From Arcuatula senhousia (lineage: Eukaryota > Mollusca > Bivalvia > Mytilida > Mytilidae): a DNA stretch of 64,000 nt. Below are positions 44,011 through 56,224 of this stretch, in pieces. Location of the stretch: NCBI GenBank assembly GCA_963971305.1, contig OZ020307.1, positions 55,797,702 to 55,861,701 of the forward strand, written 5' to 3'. The position numbers and the translations under genes were made by a program. The notes under the pieces were generated by a model. The model did not search any database. It was given only the letters and a program-made list of their open reading frames with translations, and was not told the origin of the DNA. Positions within the stretch are counted from its first letter, which is position 1; each line of letters opens with the position of its first letter.

Positions 44011-46437
44011 ATGTACACCATTGCTCAAAATATTATAATGGTTTGATCTTTTCTTTATTTGTCGTTTGTCGTTTATGGAGATGAAGATTGTGAGAATATG
44101 AAATGCTTAAAAAGGAAACTGCCTTTACTGGACAATCTAAAGGCACCCCTAATGGCCGAAATTGACATCACCTCAATGAATATCAAGATAGAAAAATACA
44201 TAAATGACGAGATTGAGGAGAAAATTAATGCCGTGGCGATTGAACAAATGAAAAAAATCAATGCCAATGCGATTGAACAGTCGAAAAAAATTGAACAGAC
44301 TTTAAACGATTTAAAATCTACAGTAATACAAGCAGCAGCGACTGAAGTAACGCAGAAGTTGTCGGGATTTCTAAAAAGTTTGGAAAATTTGGAGTTGAAA
44401 GTTAAAAAGTCTGATGCAGCGGTTACAGAACTTACACAAAAGTTATTGGGTTTTCGGAATAGTTTGGACACTTTGGAGTTGAAATTTGAAAAGACTGGAT
44501 CAAAGGGTAGGTACAGTACATAAATTTTAATTCCAGCTGTATTATCATTTTTTTATTTTCTACTTTTTAGCTCACCTGGCCAAAGGCCATGTGAGCTTAT
44601 GCCATCACTATGCGTCCGTCGTCGTCTGTCGTCGTCTGTCGTCCGTTAACAATTTCAAAAATCTTCTCCTCTGAAACCACTGAACCAATTTAACAGAAAC
44701 TTGGCAGGAATGATATATGACATGTTGGCAACAAACGATCCTCATTTTGAAATGCTTTGATAAAAAACATGGCCGATGTTGCTAAAAATAGACTAGGGGG
44801 GTCAGACTACTGTTTTTGGCTTATAAATCAAAAAGTATAAGAGATAGAAGAAATCTGAGGCCACGCTACTGATTCAGCATCAAAAGCTCTACGAAAGTCT
44901 CCATAGGGTCGAAGTTGTCAGATGACCCCTTATAGGGGTTACGGCCCCTTAAAGGTGAAAAATAGCCACTTTTCATGTTTTTGGCCTACAGAATGAAAAC
45001 TATTGCAGATATAGATTAGCTGTTGCTTGCTTAAATGTTAAGCTCATTTAGCTCTACGAAAGTCTCCATAGGGTCGAAGTTGTCAGATGACCCCTTATAG
45101 GGGTTACGGCCCTTGAAAAATAGCGTTTTTTCATGTCCTACAGAATGGAAACTATTGCACATAGAGATTAGCTGTTGCTTGCTTAAATGTTCAGCTCATT
45201 TAGCTCTACAAAATTCTCCATAGGGTCCAAGTTGTCAGATGAACCCTTATAGGGGTTACGGTCCATGAAAAATAGCGATTTGATTTTTCATGTTTTTGGC
45301 CTACAGAATGAAAACTATTGCAGATAGAGATTAGCTGTTGCTTGCTTAAATGTTCAGCTCATTTAGCTGTACAAAATTCTCCATAGGGTCGAAGTTGTCA
45401 GATGACCCCTTATAGGGGTTACGGCCCCTGAAAAAAGCGATTTTTAATGTTTTTGGCCTACAGAATGAAAACTATTGCAGATAGAGATTAGTTGTTGCTT
45501 GCTTAAATGTTCAGCTCATATAGCTCTACAAAAGTCTCCATAGGGTCAAAGTTGTCAGATGACTCCTTATAGGGGTTATGGCCCCTTATAGGTGAAAAAT
45601 GGTGTTTTTGGCCTATAGAATGAAAACTATTGCAGGTAGAGAAAAGCTGTTGCTTGCTTAAATGTTCAGCTCATTTAGCTCTACAAAAGTATAGGGTCAA
45701 CATCAAGACCAGGTGAGCGATTCAGGCTCCTGGGAGCCTCTTGTTTGGTATTGTTTGCAATTGCGTTCTTTCATAATTAGTTTGCTAACTTCTTTACATC
45801 CTTAATTCATGTAATTCAAATAAATAAATATAAAAAGCTTTATCTTTTATTTGTTGTTCCGTCCGCCTGTTCCTAGATGGATTACTCTAATTAATAAGAA
45901 CTGATGCACAGTTTTATTTCATATTACAGACATTACAGTATCAGTGGAGAAAATTCCTAATATAATCTTTTAATGGCGTCCTTATAAAAAGTCAATTTTA
46001 AAAGTATTGTTATTTAATTATTATTATACCTATTTATCTCTTTCTACCTTTCAGTTGCTGCTACCGCCTGTGAACCCTACAGCACTACTTACAGCGTCCT
46101 GTCTAAAGTTACCTTTTCAGACATTAAATCACAGACCGGACCGATAGACACCAGTGCTCTTAGGAACGGAGACTTCATATGTCCCTCATCGGGACTGTAT
46201 ATGGTCTCCTTCACGTTGGTATCAAGTACCTCAGGAGCTAAATTTTACATTTTCAAAAACGGCAAGGATGTCAACTACCACTACATCTCTAGTGACGACC
46301 AATTCGACAGCGGGACGTCTGTTGTGGCTCTGGAGCTCAATGTTAACGACACAGTGAATGTAAAACCAGCAAAAAGTGATGGTGTCGTCAACGTCAGCGG
46401 TTCTGGATCATGTTTGACGGTCATAAAGATAAAATAA
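44011..46437 (+). pseudogene. C1q-like gene C, premature stop in the signal peptide
   Basis: Exon 1 (44011-44506) ends at donor AAGG|GTAGGT. Exon 2 (46055-46437) follows acceptor CTTTCAG. Splice phase and layout match genes A and B. Codon 12 is TGA (44044-44046), where B has the TGG of VWFLL, so one G-to-A change truncates the protein inside its signal peptide. The rest is open: CENMKCLKRKLPLLDNLKAP, a coiled coil with two 28-residue blocks, and the C1q-like domain (GLYMVSFTLVSSTSGAKFYI, GTSVVALELNVNDTVNVKP, GSCLTVIKIK). No in-frame ATG follows until Met of CENMKCLK, which would give a leaderless protein. The otherwise clean frame suggests the loss is recent, is polymorphic, or is a sequencing error. 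A Helentron-like element sits in the intron. Confidence 0.78.
44569..45743 (+). mobile_element. Helentron-like element in intron of gene C
   Basis: 5' hairpin AGCTCACCTGGCC-aaa-GGCCATGTGAGCT (44569-44597), a (GTCGTC)n-like microsatellite near 44612-44643, and about five tandem units of roughly 170 bp (CTCCATAGGGTCGAAGTTGTC, GACCCCTTATAGGGG). The 3' CCAGGTGAGC (45709-45718) is the exact reverse complement of the left arm. A palindrome (AGGCTCC / GGAGCCT) and CTTG (45740-45743) then abut TT. Confidence 0.78.
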
Positions 46438-46577
46438 CTGATGATGTTTGACTTGAATCTATGTATATATCTTTATACAGTTTTGTTTCGAACAAAAATT
46501 TTCTTTAACAATATCATTATTACAATCTAGCTCAATTTTAGTGGTCTACCTTATTGGATGTTTGACAGGTATCAATT

Positions 46578-46830
46578 AAAATAACCAGTAATGGTGTCGA
46601 CTGGAATATTTTTCAAAATAAATAGTGATAGTATCGACTTTAATAGTTTTCAAAATAACTAGTGATTGTTTCATCTGGAATATTTTTTTTCAAAATAACT
46701 AGTGATTGTTTCATCTGGAATATTTTTTTTCAAAATAACTAGTGATATAGTTTCAATTGGAATATTTTTCAAATAACTAGTGATAATTGTCGACTGGAAT
46801 ATTTTTTCAATCACTGTTAAAGTGTCGAGT
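46578..46830 (+). repeat. Degenerate tandem repeat of about 48-50 bp
   Basis: Five or six units built on TTTTTCAAAATAACTAGTGAT and TCNNCTGGAATATT, with variable T-run lengths. It follows gene C directly and may include its poly(A) site (AATAAA near 46617). Confidence 0.85.
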
Positions 46831-46933
46831 TTAATATTTTTCTATCAGTGTATATAAAAAAAACTTTGACAGTATATTCAAACAAACCAAGTTGATAAAA
46901 TACATTTTTTAAGTTCACAATGTTACAGACAAA

Positions 46934-47088
46934 TAATGAGGTTTATCTATTTATAAGATAAACCAGTTTAATGAAAGCGAGATTAATAATATTTCGATTT
47001 TTCTTCTCCGTAATTTACTATCCGTTTTTTGTTCCGGGTTTTATAATTTTATACATATGTTGACATTGATGGACGAATGAAACAAAAT
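46934..47088 (+). repeat. 155-bp segment identical to part of the 1006-bp satellite
   Basis: Identical by eye to 53203-53357 and its two later copies. It begins TAATGAGG and contains a small hairpin (GGTTTATCT / AGATAAACC). Flanks differ on both sides. Confidence 0.9.
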
Positions 47089-47397
47089 TTGTGTTTTTTA
47101 ATCCAAGCAATCCTTCATTCTACCCTATAATTAGAGGACAAATTTGCTGAATTTAAGAAGCATTTATATGGTGCGATATTCTCGTCAGAATTTAGGACAG
47201 TTGTTTTGACATTATTGGAGAAAAATTTGAAAGTTATCCAGCCAACCTTGTATAACAGTAGGACATTGAATCAACAAGCATGGACAAACATTGCTTTTAA
47301 TATTTGTTAAAATAATTTGAACCCTTCTGTTTGAACCATCGTAAAACCAAAGGAACCAGCCGCTTTCCTGGAATTGAATCATTACAACATGACCATG

Positions 47398-47700
47398 AAG
47401 AAAAAACGATAAAAGAAGAAAGATTGAACTCTGTCACCTGTGTCGGTACATATCTTTTACTTTCTGTCGAAAAACTAAGGAAAAAGAGAATTGAACTCTG
47501 TCTGTATATCTTTATGTCGAAAAACAGAACTTACTAAGGAAAAACGATAAAAGAAGAAAGATTTAACTCTATCGGTACATACCTTCGGTCGAAAAACAGA
47601 CCTTACTACATGTACTAAGGAAAAACGATAAAAGAAGAAAGATTGAACTCTATCGGTACATATCTTTCGGTCGAAAAACAGAACTTACTACATGTAGTCA
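47398..47700 (+). repeat. Tandem repeat of about 57-80 bp, four copies
   Basis: ACGATAAAAGAAGAAAGAT, ACTCTATCGGTACATA and GTCGAAAAACAGA recur at about 47398, 47479, 47536 and 47616. The ORF at 47331-47537 is a by-product. Confidence 0.85.
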
Positions 47701-48000
47701 AGTACAGGAAGATGCTGATAGGGCCATCTGGTGCTTCAAGGAATCAGGATATAGCAGGACTGTAGCATCTTCTTTTTCAATGGGGGCACATTTCCGAGAT
47801 CAGATTTATAATTCAAGGTACATGTTTATGTTTAATTAAGAATAGCAGCTATAACACAAATAAATCTACTTTAACTAAGCTTATACCAGGGTAGAATATT
47901 GACCATTAAATTTTACGATATTTATTACTTTCTGAAGTAAAAGTTTGACATGTCAAAATCTTGTCATTCCCATCTTGTTTGTATTGTGTCAACCAAATCA

Positions 48001-48170
48001 CATGACGGGCACCTGTAAATTGACGTTACGTCACATTCAAATCAAATCAACATGGTAAACGATGACGGGCACCTGTAAATTGACGTTACGTCACATTCAA
48101 ATCAAATCAACATGGTAAACGATGACGGGCACCTGTAAATTGACGTTACGTCACATTCAAATCAAATCAT
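48001..48170 (+). repeat. 60-bp tandem repeat with a CRE-like palindrome, 2.8 copies
   Basis: Units start at 48001, 48061 and 48121. Each contains TGACGTTACGTCA, two CRE half-sites facing each other around one T. The copies are identical apart from the first base or two and the end of the third. Confidence 0.92.
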
Positions 48171-50894
48171 AAATGTCATGTAAACATGGTAAACGAAAAC
48201 AATCACAAAATGTACAAAACTACATAAAACATATACACATGGTACACATGGTACATGCCGTATTAACAAACTTTACATCAAACGTAGCTATTCTTTAAAT
48301 GATTTCATTTTTAATTTAAAATTGAGTACTGCTCTTTATATTATATTTCAGTAAACCTTTCTGTTGTGTTCTATAATGTTTTTTCGTTTGCTTTAACTTT
48401 GTTCTTTCATCGCACTTGATAGCCTAAACTAGTGCATGAAGTGACAAGTCAAATCACTGTGTCTTCCCGTCTTTGAACCCAAGCTTTGAACTTTTTGTTT
48501 CAGAATGATTAAGAATTTTCCGAATAATTACACACTGTCCTTATCTCCATATAAGGTTTAATTATTATAACTTGTAAAGCTATTTTGATTTGTTCTGCAT
48601 CTAAAGGCTTAATATGAAACTACACATCTTATTTTTTCCAGACTGCTAAACTGTATATTGAATATTACAGATCATATCTTTAGACGTTTTCCTGCATTTA
48701 ACAGGCTGGTCCTCAGATTAATACAAACGTACACAACATGTCACTTGAGAAATGGATTGTTAAAATTGTCCTGTGGGGCATTACGCCCCCCCCTCTTTTT
48801 TAGGTCATTCGATCATTTACTTCCTGTTTCAGACCCAATTCTTTTTTTTTTTTTTTTTGGTATTTTTTAGACGGGGTTATTCAAGTTATAAAAATTTATT
48901 GTACAGAAACTGTATTCTTAAATTGAAATTTTGGAGTACTGACAGAAGAATGAATGCTTGTTATTCTTATTTATCATGTTTATTCGAATTACGAGTAAAA
49001 TATTTCTATAGTAACAGAATGCTCCCCAGCCAAGACTTGTGATCTTTTTATCTGAGTATATGAATTTTCATTCCATACCATTTCAGCATCATTTAAAGGC
49101 ATATTTTCTACCAAATTCACATATTTTTCGTCGGACACTCCTATCTTTTGATGTCATTTTGACCGAAATGTAATGAAAGATAACTTTGAACATGTATCAT
49201 GTTTACATTTAAAACCAATATTGCATTAAACTTGGTTTATTTCGCTCACAATAGACCAACGTGGTTGATTATTTGTTTGCCTTCGTGACGACAAACATAT
49301 TTTTAATGTATAAATTTAATACAGCCATCAGTCTGGATCTCATACATGTATGTTTCAGTTGTTCATTACAGTGACAAATTAAACAAATTCATTTACCGGT
49401 ATATTGTCATTTTCTTTGTTTGGAGACTCTGGCGTTATCGTCGCCTTTAAAATTTCTATACGGACTAAAACCTGAGACGAGAAACAGATAGCTAACAGCG
49501 TGCATTAACCGTAAAAGTGTTTAAGCGAAGTTTGACAGAGTCTGCATGATGCTAAAGGCGGGATTAGATCTCACGAATATGAATTTTAATTTTTTGTTGT
49601 TGTTGTAAAACTTTAGATTATTGGTTTGTTTTTTTGTTGTTTTTTTTCGGTTTTTAAATTAATAGAGTACACCGACTTTATTTTATTGTCGTTTATATTT
49701 TAAAGTTTAGAATTAGACAATACCAAGTTTTCTGTAGGCCTTTTTGTTAGTACACAAAATTATTTTCGTAGACAATATCCCTTTAACTTATTCAATTTGT
49801 AACATTTGTTTTCTGCATAATTTTTATGATAGTCAATTGATTGCGTAAGTATTCTTGATATAACCATGTTTACTAGATTCCTATTATTTGCATGCTGTAC
49901 ATGTTGACAATACAAATATTTAACGACAAAAACATGAATGCAGACACTGAACATTTACATTTACTTCTTGGATTGAAACTATAAGCATGCCGAATTAAAC
50001 TAGTGGCACAATAAGAAAATCTTACATATATTCATTAATGCAAAACATGTTCAACCCTTTGATCGCTTAACAAGACAGTAGATAAGTTATAGCAGTCCGA
50101 AAACCGGTGGTATTTAAACAATAGAATGTGAGCTCTTCATTGGAAAAGATAGAAAAGTCAATTCGAATGTTTATCCTGGTTGTCAAGTGAATCAAAAGTT
50201 CTTTTTAGTACAAAATTTCTTCCAATTTTAAGTTATGCTGATAAAATAAACTTTTTTGAATTAAAAAGAGTTTTTAAAAGTAACAGATTGCATTTTAATG
50301 CATGTTATTATGTGGATATTTATGAAATGCATACGGTGCAAACTGAAATGGATCGCACAACTTTAACTTTTATATAAAAAATTTAAAAAAAATCACACTA
50401 TTTGTTTAAATGTATATCTTCCCATCTGCAAATTTTCAGACATGTACTGCAAGAGGTAAAGCCAAAATAAAATTAAGAAAAAGACCTATTTTTCTAGTCC
50501 GTCTTGACAACCTTCTTTTTAAAAGTACACGATTTACCTGTTGAATTCGATTATGTCATAGAACATGTTTACCTTTTTGACCGGTATCCGTAAATTGGGA
50601 TCAACAGTATGTGAATTTGCATTGTATTGGAGTAAATGTCCAATTCAATGTTCAGTCATCCGTTTTAGAAATAGGAATGACTCCCATTTATCATGTTTAT
50701 AATTTATTAAAGATAGAACTTGGTTGTGTCCCTTGAAAGTTTTTCATAGTTACACATTGAATTTAAATGGATCGTTATATGATAACAGTAAAATATAATT
50801 TTCAAACTAATATCTGTCGAAAGAAAAGGTAATAACCTAACTTTCCCACAAGTTTCGAAAATGTACTGCAGGTATTACGCCTTGTGTGATTTTT
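48171..50894. other. AT-rich region without a recognised gene
   Basis: Simple runs only, for example poly-T at 48841-48860. GTCATTCGATCATTTACTTCCTG at 48800-48830 resembles the core of the repeat at 33.7 kb, so a small decayed copy is possible. ORFs at 48658-49042, 49760-49954 and 50180-50377 are short and featureless. Confidence 0.5.
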
Positions 50895-51852
50895 GTCTCG
50901 CCTGCGACGAATGTCGCAAAAGGCGAGACTTAGGTATGGTGATTCCGGCGGCGACGGCGACGGCGACGGCGACGGCGGCGGCGGCGTCCACAATTGGTTA
51001 AAGTTTTTGCTTAAGTCTGTTTTGTGTGAACTAGTTATGTTACACCATTGATATTTGGTATGCAGTTGCATCAGCATCAGTACAGATCAGTTTTAAAAGG
51101 ATTTCACCTGTATGCTCCTGCAGTCACGGTCTACTGACTTTGAAATTTTACACTGATTTGGCCAAGGTTAACCTTTTTTCTTAAGTCTGTTTAACATGAA
51201 GCAGTTATGTTACACCATAGATATTTGGTATGCAGTTGCATCAGCATCAGTACAGATCAATTTGAAAAGGATTTCACCTGTATGCTCCTGCAGTCACGGT
51301 CTACTGACTTTGAAATTTTACACTGATTTGGCCGAGGTTAACCTTTTTTTTTTAAGTCTGTTTAACATGAAGCAGTTATGGTTCACCATTGATATTGGGT
51401 ATGCACTTGCATTAGCATTAGTACAGATCAATTTCAAAAGCATTTCATCTGTATGCATCTGCAGTCACGGTCTACTGACTTTGAAATTTTTCACTGATTT
51501 GGCCGAGGTTGACCTTTTTTCTTACGTCTGTTTAACATGAAACAGTTATGGTACATCATTGATATTGGGTATGCACTTGCATTAGCATCAGTACAGATCA
51601 ATTTCAAAAGTATTTTATCTGTATGATCCTTCAGTCACAGTCTACTGACTTTGAGATTTTACACTTTTTATCTTTTTACTTATGTCATGAGTGTTTTATA
51701 TAAACATGATAAAGCAGTTATGGTTCACCATTTATATTTGGTATGCAGCTGCTTAAGCATCAGTTAAGATCAGTTTAAGGAGGATTTTTACTTCATTTTA
51801 TACTGTGTCCAGTTGCGACAGGCGAGACATGTCTCTGTGTTAACAGTTTATT
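50895..51852 (+). mobile_element. Helentron-like element with a GTCTCGCCT hairpin, core type 1
   Basis: 5' hairpin GTCTCGCCTGCGAC-gaat-GTCGC (aaa) AGGCGAGAC (50895-50929), a (GGCGAC)n microsatellite at 50946-50987, and about five units of 170-180 bp (GCAGTTATGTTACACCAT, CAGTCACGGTCTACTGAC). The 3' GCGACAGGCGAGACAT (51815-51830) is close to the reverse complement of the left arm. The palindrome CTGTGTTAACAG then abuts TT. There is no CTTG, so the 3' limit is less certain. Confidence 0.7.
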
Positions 51853-52460
51853 TAAAGGTTGAGTTGACATTTTAATTTTTTCCAACGGCCAATAAGTTTC
51901 ACTCAATTTGTTAAAATATGCACTTTTGTTGACCTTATAAACAACTGTTTACGCAACAGAAAAGATTCGTTAATAACATAACATGTCCAACGTATATGAT
52001 AGTAGTCAAATCCATGCGTAATAAATGAAAATTGAAGATTGTTTATATGCCGTCGCCATCGTTGTTGTCATCGTTAAAAATTTAAAAACACATTAGCTGT
52101 TTTCTGCAGGGGAGATAATTGAATACCACTAGATATTAGACTGATAGAGATTCGTTCAGGCGCTGATTGATGAATTATGTTGTTTCATTATAGTGCATTG
52201 TTTTATCACATTGAAGAAGGAAATTATTCTCATCTTATATACGCTCAGTTCAGAAGAATTTAAGTCATTCAATACTTTGAAACATGAACAGTCCAGCAAT
52301 ACTAAAGAAGTATAGTCTACTTAGGTGGGAAATAAAAATCATATTTATGGTTTCTACTATATTGAATAATTCAATTATACCTATGCTGATGTGTCCCTTA
52401 TTGGCCCATGTTAACTCAGATTGATAGATGGTAGATAAAGTGGGCTGGTGGGGTAAAGTA

Positions 52461-52860
52461 TGAACGTGTATAGACACTTTCATTTGGCAATAAATGGGAG
52501 ACACTGTTTTTGCTCCATGTGATATTAATTAAAAATTTCTAACGCTTTACCGTTGGAATTTGGTCTAGACCATCTCATGCCTCCATGAGTGGTCGGTTCT
52601 GATGAATTTGGCCAGTGTTTTTTAGTACAAAATAAATCAAAACTACAATTAAACAAAAAGAAAGTGTGTCCCAAAAGAGGGCCAGGATGTATTTTGAACG
52701 TGTATAGACACGCTCATTTGGCAAGATAAGGGGACACTATTCTTTCCTTAATTGTACGTCGGGTCATATTACCAAAAAACTTTCCAACGCTTTACCGTTG
52801 GAAGTTGGTCTAGACCATCTCATGCCTCCATGAGTGGTCGGTCCTGATCTGTTGTCACCA
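52461..52860. repeat. Diverged repeat pair leading into the 1006-bp array
   Basis: GAACGTGTATAGACAC is followed by TCATTTGGCAA, GGGAGACACT or GGGGACACT, and then AACGCTTTACCGTTGGAA with TGGTCTAGACCATCTCATGC. This occurs at 52461-52620 and again, less diverged from the satellite, at 52698-52850. Probably the older sequence from which the array arose. Confidence 0.75.
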
Positions 52861-55800
52861 GATTGGATTTGGCCAGTGTAATGTATAATAAAAGTAAATC
52901 CATGGTAAATCTAAATCAAAAATAATATTAATTTCACTCCCATGTAATAAAAAATAATCCATGGGGTGACAAAATATGAGCTGGCGTACTGGAATATTGT
53001 GTCCCTCGTTCTCTCCAGGAACCTGAGAGGAATGTGAGCATCCATTGCCTACCAATGGTGCACAGACTTGTCCGTATATCCTAGTGATTGGCATTCTGTT
53101 TCCCTATCTTGTCAATTCCTCTCTTGCAGTTAGCTGTGGCCGTAATTAGCCATTTAATATGTTTGTGTCAGTATTTATACGCCAAATCATTGAGTCTTTA
53201 ATTAATGAGGTTTATCTATTTATAAGATAAACCAGTTTAATGAAAGCGAGATTAATAATATTTCGATTTTTCTTCTCCGTAATTTACTATCCGTTTTTTG
53301 TTCCGGGTTTTATAATTTTATACATATGTTGACATTGATGGACGAATGAAACAAAATCCCTCCATCCATCCCCCTTTTCACCGTCCAACATTTTTGCTGC
53401 TGTTGTTTTATTTTCTTTTTCAGGCTTTTCAAATATGACTACAGGAGCTCTACATATATACGGACGATGCAGTTTGAAATACACTTGGATTTTACAAAGA
53501 TGACCATGTTACTGTTCATTTTGCTAGTTTCATTGACTTGTTTGAAATGTTACTTATATATTTATTTATTTTTTCTTACTGCATACCACTAGTATATCAA
53601 AAACAGATATTTTAAAGTTATAAATTATCAGTTTTTCATTCAATTTTTATACATTTTTTGTGTTTGTGTGTATAAACTAATATTTTTAATAAAAATTCCT
53701 GTCACAGTCTACTAGGGCGGAATTTGGCAAGATAAGGGGACACTATTCTTTCCTTAATTGTACGTCGGGTCATATTACCAAAAAACTTTCCAACGCTTTA
53801 CCGTTGGAAGTTGGTCTAGACCATCTCATGCCTCCATGAGTGGTCGGTCCTGATCTGTTGTCACCAGATTGGATTTGGCCAGTGTAATGTATAATAAAAG
53901 TAAATCCATGGTAAATCTAAATCAAAAATAATATTAATTTCACTCCCATGTAATAAAAAATAATCCATGGGGTGACAAAATATGAGCTGGCGTACTGGAA
54001 TATTGTGTCCCTCGTTCTCTCCAGGAACCTGAGAGGAATGTGAGCATCCATTGCCTACCAATGGTGCACAGACTTGTCCGTATATCCTAGTGATTGGCAT
54101 TCTGTTTCCCTATCTTGTCAATTCCTCTCTTGCAGTTAGCTGTGGCCGTAATTAGCCATTTAATATGTTTGTGTCAGTATTTATACGCCAAATCATTGAG
54201 TCTTTAATTAATGAGGTTTATCTATTTATAAGATAAACCAGTTTAATGAAAGCGAGATTAATAATATTTCGATTTTTCTTCTCCGTAATTTACTATCCGT
54301 TTTTTGTTCCGGGTTTTATAATTTTATACATATGTTGACATTGATGGACGAATGAAACAAAATCCCTCCATCCATCCCCCTTTTCACCGTCCAACATTTT
54401 TGCTGCTGTTGTTTTATTTTCTTTTTCAGGCTTTTCAAATATGACTACAGGAGCTCTACATATATACGGACGATGCAGTTTGAAATACACTTGGATTTTA
54501 CAAAGATGACCATGTTACTGTTCATTTTGCTAGTTTCATTGACTTGTTTGAAATGTTACTTATATATTTATTTATTTTTTCTTACTGCATACCACTAGTA
54601 TATCAAAAACAGATATTTTAAAGTTATAAATTATCAGTTTTTCATTCAATTTTTATACATTTTTTGTGTTTGTGTGTATAAACTAATATTTTTAATAAAA
54701 ATTCCTGTCACAGTCTACTAGGGCGGAATTTGGCAAGATAAGGGGACACTATTCTTTCCTTAATTGTACGTCGGGTCATATTACCAAAAAACTTTCCAAC
54801 GCTTTACCGTTGGAAGTTGGTCTAGACCATCTCATGCCTCCATGAGTGGTCGGTCCTGATCTGTTGTCACCAGATTGGATTTGGCCAGTGTAATGTATAA
54901 TAAAAGTAAATCCATGGTAAATCTAAATCAAAAATAATATTAATTTCACTCCCATGTAATAAAAAATAATCCATGGGGTGACAAAATATGAGCTGGCGTA
55001 CTGGAATATTGTGTCCCTCGTTCTCTCCAGGAACCTGAGAGGAATGTGAGCATCCATTGCCTACCAATGGTGCACAGACTTGTCCGTATATCCTAGTGAT
55101 TGGCATTCTGTTTCCCTATCTTGTCAATTCCTCTCTTGCAGTTAGCTGTGGCCGTAATTAGCCATTTAATATGTTTGTGTCAGTATTTATACGCCAAATC
55201 ATTGAGTCTTTAATTAATGAGGTTTATCTATTTATAAGATAAACCAGTTTAATGAAAGCGAGATTAATAATATTTCGATTTTTCTTCTCCGTAATTTACT
55301 ATCCGTTTTTTGTTCCGGGTTTTATAATTTTATACATATGTTGACATTGATGGACGAATGAAACAAAATCCCTCCATCCATCCCCCTTTTCACCGTCCAA
55401 CATTTTTGCTGCTGTTGTTTTATTTTCTTTTTCAGGCTTTTCAAATATGACTACAGGAGCTCTACATATATACGGACGATGCAGTTTGAAATACACTTGG
55501 ATTTTACAAAGATGACCATGTTACTGTTCATTTTGCTAGTTTCATTGACTTGTTTGAAATGTTACTTATATATTTATTTATTTTTTCTTACTGCATACCA
55601 CTAGTATATCAAAAACAGATATTTTAAAGTTATAAATTATCAGTTTTTCATTCAATTTTTATACATTTTTTGTGTTTGTGTGTATAAACTAATATTTTTA
55701 ATAAAAATTCCTGTCACAGTCTACTAGGGCGGAATTTGGCAAGATAAGGGGACACTATTCTTTCCTTAATTGTACGTCGGGTCATATTACCAAAAAACTT

Positions 55801-56224
55801 TCCAACGCTTTACCGTTGGAAGTTGGTCTAGACCATCTCATGCCTCCATGAGTGGTCGGTCCTGATCTGTTGTCACCAGATTGGATTTGGCCAGTGTAAT
55901 GTATAATAAAAGTAAATCCATGGTAAATCTAAATCAAAAATAATATTAATTTCACTCCCATGTAATAAAAAATAATCCATGGGGTGACAAAATATGAGCT
56001 GGCGTACTGGAATATTGTGTCCCTCGTTCTCTCCAGGAACCTGAGAGGAATGTGAGCATCCATTGCCTACCAATGGTGCACAGACTTGTCCGTATATCCT
56101 AGTGATTGGCATTCTGTTTCCCTATCTTGTCAATTCCTCTCTTGCAGTTAGCTGTGGCCGTAATTAGCCATTTAATATGTTTGTGTCAGTATTTATACGC
56201 CAAATCATTGAGTCTTTAATTAAC
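52721..56224 (+). repeat. 1006-bp tandem satellite, 3.5 copies
   Basis: Copies start at 52721, 53727, 54733 and 55739; the last is cut at CTTTAATTAA (56224). No difference between copies was noticed by eye. Internal marks are AACGCTTTACCGTTGG, the palindrome TGGTCTAGACCA, and the 155-bp segment also found at 46934. The repeated short ORFs on the - strand (79 and 65 codons) have no features of a gene. Confidence 0.93.

Noticed and set aside
52590..52620. CTGATGA near 52600 and its complement near 25747 as hammerhead ribozyme cores
   Set aside because: The required GAAA segment and third stem are missing at both sites; the later satellite copies do not keep CTGATGA.
52855..56112. Repeated - strand ORFs of 79 and 65 codons in the 1006-bp satellite
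   Set aside because: They are identical because the DNA is identical, not through selection; no domain, and codon composition is like the background.
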